Shown piece by piece: positions 26,901 through 36,088 of a DNA stretch of 64,000 bases. The stretch is from Streptomyces violaceorubidus (lineage in GTDB: Bacteria > Actinomycetota > Actinomycetes > Streptomycetales > Streptomycetaceae). A program made the position numbers and the translations under genes. How positions within the stretch are numbered: position 1 is the first letter of the stretch; each line of letters begins with the position of its first letter. The notes beneath the pieces are model-generated. The model had not been told where the DNA came from and did no database searches. It saw only the letters and a list, made by a program, of their open reading frames with translations. The stretch covers positions 1 through 64,000 of the forward strand of contig NZ_JODM01000010.1 of the NCBI RefSeq assembly GCF_000717995.1, given 5' to 3'.

Positions 26901-27988
26901 TGTCCGCCGCGCACGACACCGGCCCGGACGGCGGCCGTACCGGCAGGCCCGCGCTCGCCGTCGTGGGCGCGACCGGCGCCGTCGGCTCGGTCATGCTCCA
27001 GATCCTTTCCCAGCACGCGGACGTATGGGGCGACATCCGCCTGATCGCATCCCCCCGCTCGGTCGGCCGCAAGCTGGCCGTGCGCGGGGAGGAGGTCGAG
27101 GTCCTCGCGCTGAGCGAGGAGGCCTTCGACGGGGTCGACGTCGCCATGTTCGACGTGCCCGACGAGGTCTCCGCGCAGTGGGCGCCGATCGCCGCCGCCA
27201 AGGGCGTGGTGGTGGTCGACAACTCCGGCGCGTTCCGGATGGACCCGGACGTGCCGCTCGTCGTGCCCGAGGTCAATCCGCACGCGGTGCGGATGCGGCC
27301 CCGCGGCATCGTCGCCAACCCGAACTGCACGACGCTGTCCATGATCGTGGCGCTGGGCGCGCTGCACGCCGAGTTCGGGCTGCGCGAGCTGGTCGTCTCC
27401 TCGTACCAGGCGGTCAGCGGGGCCGGGCGGGACGGCGTGGACACGCTGCGCCGGCAGCTGTCGCTGGTGGCCGGGACGGAGCTGGGGACGCACCCCGGTG
27501 ACCTGCGGCGGGCCGTCGGCGACGACACCGGGCCGTTCCCGGAGCCGGTCGCGCTGAACGTCGTACCGTGGGCCGGGTCGCTGCGGGAGGACGGCTGGTC
27601 GTCGGAGGAGATGAAGGTGCGGGAGGAGTCCCGCAAGATCCTCGGACTGCCCCGGCTGCCCGTCGCCGTGACCTGCGTACGGGTCCCCGTGGTGACCACG
27701 CATTCCCTGACCGTGCACGCCCGCTTCGAGAGCGGGGTCACCGTCGAGGGAGCCCGGGAGATCCTGGCCACCGCGCCGGGCGTCGTCCTCTTCGACAATC
27801 CGGCCGCGGGGGAGTTCCCGACGCCCGCCGACGCGGTCGGCACCGACCCGACCTGGGTCGGCCGGGTGCGCCGGGCCCTGGACGATCCCACCGCGCTCGA
27901 ACTCTTCGTGTGCGGGGACAACCTGCGCAAGGGCGCGGCTCTGAACACCGCGCAGATCGCCGAACTGGTGGCGGCCGAGTTCGGCTGA
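26900..27988 (+). CDS. asd: aspartate-semialdehyde dehydrogenase
   Basis: Reduces aspartyl phosphate to the semialdehyde with NADPH. The 362-residue protein has a Rossmann start [32 protein letters not shown], catalytic Cys143 in [38 protein letters not shown] and the acid/base His in [17 protein letters not shown]. It overlaps the ask stop by one base, so both enzymes are produced together. N-terminal residues 1-18 are an unconserved polar extension. Confidence 0.96.
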
Positions 27989-28107
27989 GCCGGGAGACGA
28001 GCGGCGAAAATCCCCCGGACACTGTGGGTTGCGTTTGTAGAATCCATGGACGAGATGTGATCCGGAAGTTGGTCCGGACTACTTGTACCGGGCACCCGTG
28101 CCGTCAG

Positions 28108-28145
28108 AGGATTTCCTCCCCGCCCTCCGCAACCGCGCGAGCGGC
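28108..28145 (+). terminator. GC-rich stem-loop after asd
   Basis: CTCCCCGCC and GGCGGGGAG (both within 28108-28153) form a 9-bp stem around an 18-base loop in the 385-base gap between asd and the sigma factor gene. It lacks a U-tract, as is usual for streptomycete terminators. The remainder of the gap, 28155-28373, shows no gene. Confidence 0.35.
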
Positions 28146-28373
28146 GGGGAGCGTCTTTGCGGTCACCCATTCAGGGCGCGGGGCGTGGTTCGGCGCGGGG
28201 GCGCCGAGGCGGGCGTGGGGACGCCCGTTCACACGGGATACAGGGGAAGAGCGGACGATGAGGGCCTATGACGCACCGTCAGCCGGGTGGCCGCCCAGAG
28301 GGCTGTCCGACGGACACGGGAACGTGACGTCCGGCACGTACAACCCTCACGGGGTCGGACGTGTCCAACTGGC

Positions 28374-29045
28374 GTGGCAGAGGTTCTCGAATTCACCGCA
28401 GGCACGCGGGGCGCGGCTCTGCGTCCCCCCGTCCGGTCCGTCCGTCCCCGTGTGGCCGGTCCGGCCGGTGGCATGCCGGTGATCGCGCCGATGCCCGCAG
28501 CGCGGCCGGCCCGCATATCGAACCAGCGCGACGGCGCCGAGGACGTGGCGGCGGGTACCACCGTCGACCACCTCACCGAGACCTACCGGGCGCACTACCG
28601 CTCGCTGCTCGGCCTCGCCGCCCTGCTCCTCGACGACACGGCCTCCTGCGAGGACGTGGTCCAGGAGGCGTTCATCCGGGTGCACTCGGCGCGCAAACGG
28701 GTCCGTGACCCGGAGAAGACCCTGGCGTACCTGCGTCAGACGGTCGTCAATCTCTCGCGCTCGGCGCTGCGCCGCCGCATCCTCGGCCTCAAGCTCCTCT
28801 CCAAGCCCATGCCCGACATGGCGAGCGCGGAGGAGGGCGCCTACGACCAGTTGGAGCGCGACTCCCTGATCAAGGCGATGAAGGGGCTCCAGCGCCGGCA
28901 GCGCGAGGTGCTGGTCCTGCGCTACTTCGCCGACATGACGGAGGCCCAGGTCGCCGAGACGCTCGGCATATCCCTCGGCTCGGTCAAGGCGTACGGGTCG
29001 CGCGGGATCGCGGCGCTCCGGGTGGCCATGGAGGCCCCGGCATGA
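28374..29045 (+). CDS. SigE-family RNA polymerase sigma factor
   Basis: A 223-residue ECF-type (SigE-family, sigma-70 group) factor. Region 2 is YRAHYRSLLGLAALLLDDTA, CEDVVQEAFIRVHSAR; region 4 is LQRRQREVLVLRYFADMTEA, QVAETLGISLGSVKAYGSRG. About 60 residues of Pro/Arg-rich N-terminal extension precede it. The start is placed at the GTG opening VAEVLEF; a later ATG (MPVIAPMPAARPARI) is possible because no clear Shine-Dalgarno precedes the GTG. The stop overlaps the next gene (ATGA), whose product probably acts as its membrane partner. Confidence 0.88.
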   Translation: MAEVLEFTAGTRGAALRPPVRSVRPRVAGPAGGMPVIAPMPAARPARISNQRDGAEDVAAGTTVDHLTETYRAHYRSLLGLAALLLDDTASCEDVVQEAFIRVHSARKRVRDPEKTLAYLRQTVVNLSRSALRRRILGLKLLSKPMPDMASAEEGAYDQLERDSLIKAMKGLQRRQREVLVLRYFADMTEAQVAETLGISLGSVKAYGSRGIAALRVAMEAPA

Positions 29046-30367
29046 GCGACGGCAACGACGCGCGACCGGACGCCCGGGAGGAGCTCGATCCGCGACCGGA
29101 CGCCCCTCGCGAGCAGGACGCGCGACCGGACGCCCGAGCGGGCCACGACGCGCGACCGGACGTCCGCGAGCGGCACGGTCCGCGACCGGACGCCGGCGAA
29201 GGGCAGGACGCGCCCGCCGGACCGGCCGGGCGAGAGCAGCAGAAGCACACGCACATGCATACGCACATGCACACGCACCCTGGGAACGGAACTGTGAACC
29301 ACGGCCCCGCCGCGCAGGGTCCCGACGGGCCCGCCCCCGACGGGCCCGCCCCCGACGAGGTGGCCCTGCGCGCGATGCTGCACCAGGCGGTCGGCGAGCT
29401 GGAGCCGAGCGACGGCACCCTGGAACACCTGCGGCGCGCGGTGCCCGCCCGCCGGGCCCGCAAGCGCCAGGCGGTCGTCGGCGTCGCGGCCGCAGCCCTC
29501 TTCCTCGGCACGGCGGTCCCCGCCCTCGTGCACGTCTCCAACTCCACCGGCGCGAGCGCCGACCCGTCCGTCGCGGGCAACGCCTCACAGGCCCAGGGCG
29601 GCGCCTCCCAGGGCAAGGACCCGGCCGGCGGCCAGAGCGGCATCGCCGGCACCGGGGACACCGCCGAGGGCAAGGACAAGGCCGACCCGAAGGAGACGCC
29701 CGGCGACAAGGAGTCCGGCGCCGCGACGGGTTCGGCCCCCTCGGGCGCCCCCAGCGCCAGCAGCCCCGCCGACATCCCCGCCTGCGGGCCGGGGTCGCTC
29801 GGCCCGGCCGTCGCGAGCAGCGCGGCCCCCGACTCCACGGGCGTGGTCTACGGCTCCTTCCGGGTCACCAACGTCTCCCCGGGCGGCTGCACCGTCACGG
29901 GACCCGGCAACGTGGCCACCGCCCCGCTGGGCGCGGCGGACGCCACCCGGATCGGCACCGCGCGGCACGCCGCCGGGGACGCCGCGGCCGGACTGCCCGA
30001 CCCGTCGCTGGAGGCCGCCTCGCTGACCCTGGCGCCGGGCGCCGCGTACGAGGTGAAGTTCGCCTGGGTGCCCTCCGAGACCTGTCCCACCACCGGCGGC
30101 ACCACGGGGGGCGGCACCGGCGGGCCCTCGGCCGAGCCCTCGCCCACCGGGGACACGACCGCCGTGGTGGGCGGCACCTCCGAGGGCGGCGGCGAGGCCG
30201 GGCCCACGGCCCAGCTGATCACCGAGGACGGTCCGGCCGAGGGAAGCGTGTCGGTGACCTACACACCCGAGGGCGGTTCCGGCTCGGCGACGACGACGGT
30301 GTCCAACGCGTGCGTGGGGACCGTCTACTGGACGGGCCTGCTGGCGGACTCGGGCTCGGGGGCGTAA
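29042..30367 (+). CDS. repeat-rich single-pass membrane protein, putative anti-sigma partner
   Basis: The 441-residue protein starts with a cytoplasmic Arg/Asp-rich region containing about six DARPDA-type repeats (residues 6-60), then a histidine-rich KHTHMHTHMHTHP. A helical EVALRAMLHQAVGELEPSDG segment and one membrane helix follow (near residue 140, AVVGVAAAALFLGTAVPALV). The outside part has a Gly/Ser/Pro linker and a four-cysteine domain (IPACGPGSLG...GGCTVTGPG...ETCPTTGG...SNACVGTVYW) reminiscent of DUF4232. Translational coupling to a SigE-type sigma factor and the single-pass plan suggest an anti-sigma role, but no standard anti-sigma domain is recognised. Confidence 0.65.
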   Translation: MSDGNDARPDAREELDPRPDAPREQDARPDARAGHDARPDVRERHGPRPDAGEGQDAPAGPAGREQQKHTHMHTHMHTHPGNGTVNHGPAAQGPDGPAPDGPAPDEVALRAMLHQAVGELEPSDGTLEHLRRAVPARRARKRQAVVGVAAAALFLGTAVPALVHVSNSTGASADPSVAGNASQAQGGASQGKDPAGGQSGIAGTGDTAEGKDKADPKETPGDKESGAATGSAPSGAPSASSPADIPACGPGSLGPAVASSAAPDSTGVVYGSFRVTNVSPGGCTVTGPGNVATAPLGAADATRIGTARHAAGDAAAGLPDPSLEAASLTLAPGAAYEVKFAWVPSETCPTTGGTTGGGTGGPSAEPSPTGDTTAVVGGTSEGGGEAGPTAQLITEDGPAEGSVSVTYTPEGGSGSATTTVSNACVGTVYWTGLLADSGSGA

Positions 30368-30389
30368 CCCCCGGCGGGCGGCCCCGCGG

Positions 30390-31301
30390 TCAGGAGACGA
30401 GCCCCGCCTTGGCCCCGTCGGCCCCGGCCCCGTCGGTCTTCTCCCCGTCGGCCTCGTCCCCGTCGGCCTTGTCCCCGGACTCGCCGGTCTCCCCGCTCGC
30501 TCCGTCCTCGCCGTTCTCGCCGTTCTCGCCGTCCTGTGCGACGAGGCCCAGCTCGGCGTCGCGGGCGAGTTCGACCTCGCGGCGCAGCAGGCGGAACCAC
30601 ATGAAGATCACGAAGCCGACGAAGGCGAACCACTCGGCGGTGTAGCCGAGGTTCTGGAAGGCCTTCAGGTCGAGCCCCGTGTTCTGCGGCGCGCTCACCG
30701 GCACGGCCCGCATCCCGGAGTCGCCCTCGTTCAGCGTGACCCACGCGTCGTAGACGTCGTACGGCACCAGGTTCAGCAGCGTCGCCGCGCTGATCGCGCC
30801 GGTCTGCCCGGCGGGCCAGCCGGAGCGGCTGCTGACGCCGTTGCCGCCGGGGGACTCGGCGGCCTGGAGCGCACCGGTGACGGTGACCTCGCCGGTGGGC
30901 GGGGCCGGGGCCTTCGCCGGGTCGGGTTCGCCGGGCAGCCAGCCGCGCACGACCGGCAGGGCCTTGCCGCCGTCGGTGCGCAGCAGGGAGAGGACGTAGA
31001 AGCCCTCCCGGTCGTCCAGCTTCCGCTCCGGGACCAGCAGCTGATCGTCGTACCGGCCGGTCACGGTGGTCTGCCTGCCGACCGTCGCCTTGTCCACGGG
31101 CAGCAGCTCGGTCAGCGGACGCGCCGCCTCCCGGCGGGCCGACTCGTGCTGGGTGGAGGCGGTCTCGTGGTCCTGCACCCGGTCCTCGAACCGGCCGAGC
31201 TGCCAGGAACCCATGAAGATGCAGAAGGGGATGGCCAGGACGACGAAGACGTTGATCCCCCACCATCGGGGCGTCAGCAGAAACCGGTACACGCTCTCCA
31301 C
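30390..31301 (-). CDS. SURF1-family cytochrome oxidase assembly protein
   Basis: The 303-residue protein has an N-terminal membrane helix (YRFLLTPRWWGINVFVVLAI, ending CIFMGSWQLGRFEDR) and a second one near residue 230 (EWFAFVGFVIFMWFRLLRRE) with a periplasmic domain between: GRYDDQLLVPERKLDDREGF, LPVVRGWLP and PYDVYDAWVTLNEGD. This is the SURF1 layout, needed for haem insertion into the aa3 oxidase. The last ~50 residues are a charged repeat tail (GENGENGEDG, GDKADGDEADGEKTDG). GTG start; divergent from the S9 peptidase. Confidence 0.9.
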   Translation of the reverse strand: MESVYRFLLTPRWWGINVFVVLAIPFCIFMGSWQLGRFEDRVQDHETASTQHESARREAARPLTELLPVDKATVGRQTTVTGRYDDQLLVPERKLDDREGFYVLSLLRTDGGKALPVVRGWLPGEPDPAKAPAPPTGEVTVTGALQAAESPGGNGVSSRSGWPAGQTGAISAATLLNLVPYDVYDAWVTLNEGDSGMRAVPVSAPQNTGLDLKAFQNLGYTAEWFAFVGFVIFMWFRLLRREVELARDAELGLVAQDGENGENGEDGASGETGESGDKADGDEADGEKTDGAGADGAKAGLVS

Positions 31302-31435
31302 GGTACGGTGCGCGCCCGAGGACCCCGCAGCGGGGCTGTGGAAAACGTGGTCGCGCGGGAACGGGTCGGGGGAGGTTGTCCACAGGCTGGGGATCTCGTC
31401 TGCGCCATGACGCCCGGTCGGGGCAGTATGGGGCC

Positions 31436-33259
31436 ATGACTGAGAGCAACGGGTTGCGGCAGACGCAGGGCGAGCAGGTGCCCGACTGGGAGAAGCGGTT
31501 CCGGGCGCCGAGGGTGTCGCTGCCCGACTGGGCCGAGGACGCCCCGGACCGCTCCCTGTTCGTGTCGAACGCGACGGGGACCTACGAGCTGTACGCCTGG
31601 GACCGGTCGAGCGGCGAGCAGCGCCAGGTCACGGACCGGCCGAACGGCACGACGGACGGTGTGCTCGCCCCCGGCGGCGACTGGATCTGGTGGTTCGACG
31701 ACAAGGACGGCGACGAGTTCGGCGTCTGGCGCCGCCAGCCCTTCACCGGCGGCCCGGACGAGGTCGCCGTGCCGGGCCTCGACCCCTCCTACCCGGCGGG
31801 CCTCGCCCTCGGCCGGGACGGGCGCACGGCGGTGATCGGCCGCTCCACCGACGAGGACGGCACGACGATCCACCTCGCGCGCGGAGACGGCGGTGCCCCG
31901 GCGGAGATCTACCGCCACCGCGAGTCCGCGGGCGTCGGCGACCTCTCCCACGACGGCTCCCTGATCGCGATCGAGCACACCGAGCACGGGGATGCCATGC
32001 ACTCGGCGCTGCGCGTCCTGCGCCCCGACGGCAGCACGGTCGCCGAGCTGGACGACACCGAGGGCGGCGAGAAGGAGCTGGGCCTGGAGGTCCTGGGCTT
32101 CGCGCCGGTCGACGGCGACACCCGCCTGCTCATCGGCCACCAGCGCCGGGGCCGCTGGGAGCCCCTGGTGTGGGACGTGGCGACGGGGGAGCAGAGCGAC
32201 CTCGCGCTGGAGCTGCCGGGCGACGTGAGCGCGGAGTGGTACCCGGACGGTTCCGCCCTGCTGATCGTGCACGGCTTCGAGGCCCGCAGCGAGCTGTTCC
32301 GCTACGACTTCGCCGAGCGCGGTCTGACGGAGATCGACACCCCCGCCGGCACCGTCTCCGGGGCCACGGCCCGCCCGGACGGCAGCGTGGAGTACCTGTG
32401 GACCTCGGCCGCCGAGCCGTCGGCCGTCCGCTCCACCACCGGCCGCGTCGTCCTGGACCCGCCCGGGCCGAAGTCGCCGGGCTCGGTCCCGGTGGAGGAC
32501 GTGTGGGTGGAGGGGCCGGGAGGCCGCATCCACGCCCTGGTGCAGAAGCCGGCCGGGGCGGCCGGTCCGCTGCCGACGGTCTTCGACATCCACGGCGGCC
32601 CGACCTGGCACGACAGCGACTCCTTCGCCGCGGGCCCGGCCGCCTGGGTCGACCACGGGTATGCGGTGGTCCGGGTCAACTACCGGGGCTCCACCGGGTA
32701 CGGCCGTGCCTGGACCGACGCCCTCAAGCACCGGGTGGGCCTCATCGAGCTGGAGGACATCGCGGCGGTGCGGGAGTGGGCGGTCACCTCGGGCCTCGCG
32801 GATCCCGAGCGCCTGATCCTCACCGGCGGCTCCTGGGGCGGCTACCTCACGCTCCTCGGCATCGGCACCCAGCCCGAGGCCTGGACGCTGGGCATCGCGG
32901 CCGTGCCGGTCGCCGACTACGTCACCGCGTACCACGACGAGATGGAGGGCCTGAAGGCCCTGGACCGCACCCTGCTGGGCGGCACCCCCGAGGAGGTCCC
33001 CGAGCGCTTCGAGGCGTCCTCCCCGCTGACCTACGTCGACCAGGTCAAGGCGCCGGTCTACATCTCGGCGGGCGTCAACGACCCGCGCTGCCCGATCCGC
33101 CAGGTCGAGAACTACGTCAAGCGCCTGGAGGCCAGGGGCGCCGTCCACGAGGTCTACCGCTACGACGCGGGCCACGGCTCCCTGGTCGTCGACGAACGCA
33201 TCAAGCAGGTCGCCCTGGAACTGGACTTCGCGAGGAGGCACTTGCCGCGGAGCGCATGA
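31436..33259 (+). CDS. S9-family (prolyl oligopeptidase/acylaminoacyl) peptidase
   Basis: The 607-residue protein combines an N-terminal beta-propeller (residues ~20-360, with LFVSNATGTYELYAWDR-type blades) and a C-terminal alpha/beta hydrolase domain. The latter shows FDIHGGPTWHD, nucleophile Ser466 in LTGGSWGGYLTLLG, the catalytic Asp in SAGVNDPRCPIRQVE and the His in YDAGHGSLV. No signal peptide is seen, so it should cleave short peptides in the cytosol. The ATG at 31436 is chosen since the upstream frame overlaps the SURF1 promoter. Confidence 0.9.
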   Translation: MTESNGLRQTQGEQVPDWEKRFRAPRVSLPDWAEDAPDRSLFVSNATGTYELYAWDRSSGEQRQVTDRPNGTTDGVLAPGGDWIWWFDDKDGDEFGVWRRQPFTGGPDEVAVPGLDPSYPAGLALGRDGRTAVIGRSTDEDGTTIHLARGDGGAPAEIYRHRESAGVGDLSHDGSLIAIEHTEHGDAMHSALRVLRPDGSTVAELDDTEGGEKELGLEVLGFAPVDGDTRLLIGHQRRGRWEPLVWDVATGEQSDLALELPGDVSAEWYPDGSALLIVHGFEARSELFRYDFAERGLTEIDTPAGTVSGATARPDGSVEYLWTSAAEPSAVRSTTGRVVLDPPGPKSPGSVPVEDVWVEGPGGRIHALVQKPAGAAGPLPTVFDIHGGPTWHDSDSFAAGPAAWVDHGYAVVRVNYRGSTGYGRAWTDALKHRVGLIELEDIAAVREWAVTSGLADPERLILTGGSWGGYLTLLGIGTQPEAWTLGIAAVPVADYVTAYHDEMEGLKALDRTLLGGTPEEVPERFEASSPLTYVDQVKAPVYISAGVNDPRCPIRQVENYVKRLEARGAVHEVYRYDAGHGSLVVDERIKQVALELDFARRHLPRSA

Positions 33260-33396
33260 CGGCGGGCAGTCGTGCCTCCCCCAGCGCCTGAGCGGTCCGG
33301 GAGGCACCCCCGGGCGGCACGGGTGGGCGCAGGCGGCACCCCGCCGACGCGGGCGAGTGCTCCCCACCCACCGCCGGGGGCGGCAACGGTCACCTG

Positions 33397-35337
33397 CTAC
33401 CCGGGGGACTGTTGCCGCGCCCGCCGCCCGAGCAACTCCGCCAGCCCCCGCCGGGTCGCCGCCAGCACCACCCGGTCCGAGCCCCGCAGCACATACGTCT
33501 CGGGCAGCTCCCACACCAGCCGCGACTCCCGCGCCCCCTCCGGGGCACCGCCCCCGGCCCGCTCACCGTCACAGACCTCCAGCGCCAGCACCCGCCACGC
33601 CCCCGCCCGGAACGCCTCACCGACCGTCTTCCCCTCCAGCTGCGGATGCCCGGCCACCTCCACCGCCGCGAACAGCAGCACCCGTCGCTCCACGGGGATC
33701 GCCCCCAGGATCTGGCGGCCCATCATCGCCCCGGCGAAGGACGGCGCCGCCAGGTGCGTCACGCTCCGGCTCCGGGTGAGCGCGCGGGGGTGCGCGGCGC
33801 GCAGGGTGCGGTACACGGCGGTCGCGAAGTCGTCGTCGTACAGGCGCAGCACCACCCGCAGCCGCGACCGCACGGACCGGGCGTACAACACCGCCTCCAG
33901 GTTGGTCGTGTCCACACTGGTCAGGGCGAGCAGCGAGTGCGCCCGGTGGATCTTGGCGGCCTCCAGGACGCCCTCCTGCGTGACGTCCCCGAGCACCACC
34001 GGCACCCGCAGCCGCCGCGCGGTCGCCATGCCGCGGGCCTCGGGATCGGCCTCCACGCACACCACGGGGATGTCCAGCTCCCGCAGCCGGGTCAGGACAC
34101 GCGTGCCGATCTTGCCGAGACCCAGCAGGACGACGTGCCCGCCGAGCCCGCGCGGCGGCTTGCGCAGGGCCGTCGCGCTGCGGAAGGTCCCCAGGGCCTC
34201 CAGGACGGCCGCCAGCAGGACCGGCAGCAGCAGCAGTCCGACGAAGCCGGACAGCAGTTGCAGGATCTGCCGTCCGACGTCGTCGTTGTGCGCGGGCTCG
34301 TTGATGGAGAACAGGTCGAGCAGGGTCACGTACGTGGCGTGCAGCGGATGGTCGCCGGTGACCACCATCAGCGCCACGGCGAGGGCGACCACGCACGCCG
34401 CCAGACCGGCCAGCGACCACCGCAGCCGCCGCGAGAACAGCTCCCCGAAGGCGGGCACCCCGGCCCGCCCGGCGGGCAGCGGCGGTCCGGAGTAAGACAC
34501 CTGCTCCAGGACCACCGTCCCTCGTCCGGTGGCCGCCCGCACCGCCGCCGCGTCGGGCAGCAGCCGCGGCCCCTGCTCGCCGCTGCCCTCCGAACCGTCC
34601 GCCCCGGCCGGGTCGTTGCTCGTCGCCGACAGCAGCGCGAGGGTGCACAGCCCCGGGTCGGCCACCTCGCCGGGCCGGGGCGGATTGCGTTCGACGGCCC
34701 GCAGGATCAGACCGTCGGTCTCGACGACCTTGCTGGTGCCGACGAGCGCGGTGGCCGCCAGCGCGGGCGCGGCGGTGTCGGCGTCGGACAGCACGGTCGT
34801 GGACCCGGATCCGGAGCCGGGGCCGCCGCCGGTCGCCAACGCCGCGCTCTGGTCGAGCAGTTCCTCGATGTGCTGGCCCAGACGCCGGTTGTACAGGCGC
34901 AGGACCAGCCGCAGCCGGGGGTTGATCCGGCGCGCGGTCAGGGCGGCGCGGATGTTCGTCTCGTCGTCGTCGTACACGAGCGCCAGCGCGGTGGCCCGCT
35001 CGACACCGGCCTCCGCGAGCACGTCCTCGGTCGGCTCGGTGGCCTCCAGCTCGCGGCCGGCGCCGCCGGTGCCGCCCGGGTCGGCGCCGCCCGTCCGGTT
35101 GACCGCCGCGTTGACCATGTCCAGCAGGGCCGCCGAGGCCGCGCGGGCCCGTCCGACCACGGGCTGGCGCACCCGGCGCCCGGAGGGCGGGACGACGAGA
35201 GTGACCTGTTCGCGGTAGACGCCGCGCAGTTCGGCGGCCAGCCGGTGGGCCAGCCCGTCGTCGCCGCACACCACCATGGGCGCGTACCCGTCGCCCTGCG
35301 GAACCTGGTGCGGAACGCTCCCCGTATGAGTCCCCAT
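33397..35337 (-). CDS. potassium-channel/TrkA-N (RCK) NAD-binding protein
   Basis: A 646-residue protein with two RCK/TrkA-N units. The first covers residues ~20-200 (MVVCGDDGLAHRLAAELRGV; ALVYDDDETNIRAALTARRI). Two or three membrane helices follow around residues 345-430 (SLAGLAACVVALAVALMVVT; GFVGLLLLPVLLAAVLEALG). The second Rossmann unit is GHVVLLGLGKIGTRVLTRLR with VVCVEADPEARGMATARRLR, then a C-terminal TrkA-C-like region. It resembles bacterial ion-channel/CastorPollux-like proteins. A DQSAALATGGGPGSGSGS linker splits the first unit. The ATG has no clear Shine-Dalgarno. Confidence 0.8.
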   Translation of the reverse strand: MGTHTGSVPHQVPQGDGYAPMVVCGDDGLAHRLAAELRGVYREQVTLVVPPSGRRVRQPVVGRARAASAALLDMVNAAVNRTGGADPGGTGGAGRELEATEPTEDVLAEAGVERATALALVYDDDETNIRAALTARRINPRLRLVLRLYNRRLGQHIEELLDQSAALATGGGPGSGSGSTTVLSDADTAAPALAATALVGTSKVVETDGLILRAVERNPPRPGEVADPGLCTLALLSATSNDPAGADGSEGSGEQGPRLLPDAAAVRAATGRGTVVLEQVSYSGPPLPAGRAGVPAFGELFSRRLRWSLAGLAACVVALAVALMVVTGDHPLHATYVTLLDLFSINEPAHNDDVGRQILQLLSGFVGLLLLPVLLAAVLEALGTFRSATALRKPPRGLGGHVVLLGLGKIGTRVLTRLRELDIPVVCVEADPEARGMATARRLRVPVVLGDVTQEGVLEAAKIHRAHSLLALTSVDTTNLEAVLYARSVRSRLRVVLRLYDDDFATAVYRTLRAAHPRALTRSRSVTHLAAPSFAGAMMGRQILGAIPVERRVLLFAAVEVAGHPQLEGKTVGEAFRAGAWRVLALEVCDGERAGGGAPEGARESRLVWELPETYVLRGSDRVVLAATRRGLAELLGRRARQQSPG

Positions 35338-35510
35338 TTGGAGAAGGACAGTACATGCACCGCCCGCGGTTGCGGCGGCGGCCGAACGGACCGAGGGCGG
35401 CATCAAAGACGCGTAAAGATTGCCGGAACACGGCAATGACCCGCCCTCGTGCCGCGTGTGACGATTCCTTTCACCGAAGCTCAGCGACGGGCGAGAGGGG
35501 GACGGCAAGC

Positions 35511-36020
35511 ATGGCCTGGTTTCTCGGGCTGGGTATCACGGGGGTCGTGCTGCTCGCCCTGTCGCTGGTCTTCGACGGAGTGCTGGAAGGCGCGTTCGGG
35601 GGAGCGCCGGACGGCCTCCTGGAGGGGTGGCTGTCGCTGCCGGTCGTCGCCGGGTTCACGGCGATGACCGGCTTCGCCGGCGCCATCGCCCTCGGCACCG
35701 GCTGGACCGGTCCCGCGGGCGCCGCCGGGGCCGGCACGCTCGCCGGGGTGGGGGCCGGCTGGCTGACGTACCGCTTCAGCCGCGCCCTGATGCGCGACCA
35801 GACGGCCCTCACGCCCCGTACCGACGACCTCGTCGGCACGTCCGGCAAGGTCGTGACCGCCATCCCGGCGGACGGCTACGGCGAGGTCCTGCTCCGGCTC
35901 GCCGGCCAGCCGCTGAAGTGCGCGGCGCGCAGCGCGGTGCCGGTGGCGAGGGGCGCCGAGGTGTGGGTCGAGGCGGCGCCGACGGGGACGTCGGTCGTGG
36001 TCCGCCCGGTCGACCGCTGA
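35511..36020 (+). CDS. NfeD-like membrane protein
   Basis: The 169-residue protein has two or three N-terminal membrane helices (WFLGLGITGVVLLALSLVFD; LPVVAGFTAMTGFAGAIALG; GAGTLAGVGAGWLTYRF) and a C-terminal OB-fold (LVGTSGKVVTAIPADGYGEV; ARGAEVWVEAAPTGTSVVVR). This is the NfeD short-form plan. NfeD proteins are encoded next to flotillins, as here (69 bases upstream), and are believed to act with them in membrane microdomains. Ribosome binding site GAGAGGGGGACGG. Confidence 0.85.
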   Translation: MAWFLGLGITGVVLLALSLVFDGVLEGAFGGAPDGLLEGWLSLPVVAGFTAMTGFAGAIALGTGWTGPAGAAGAGTLAGVGAGWLTYRFSRALMRDQTALTPRTDDLVGTSGKVVTAIPADGYGEVLLRLAGQPLKCAARSAVPVARGAEVWVEAAPTGTSVVVRPVDR

Positions 36021-36088
36021 ACGGCGCCGCGGCCCCCTCCCTCCTGTACTTGTCCGTCCGTACCTCTTAGTGAATCGGGGGCCTTGCC

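Noticed and set aside
33412..35439. 675-residue plus-strand ORF
   Set aside because: It is antisense to the TrkA-N protein, with Gln/Arg/Gly/His-rich shadow composition.
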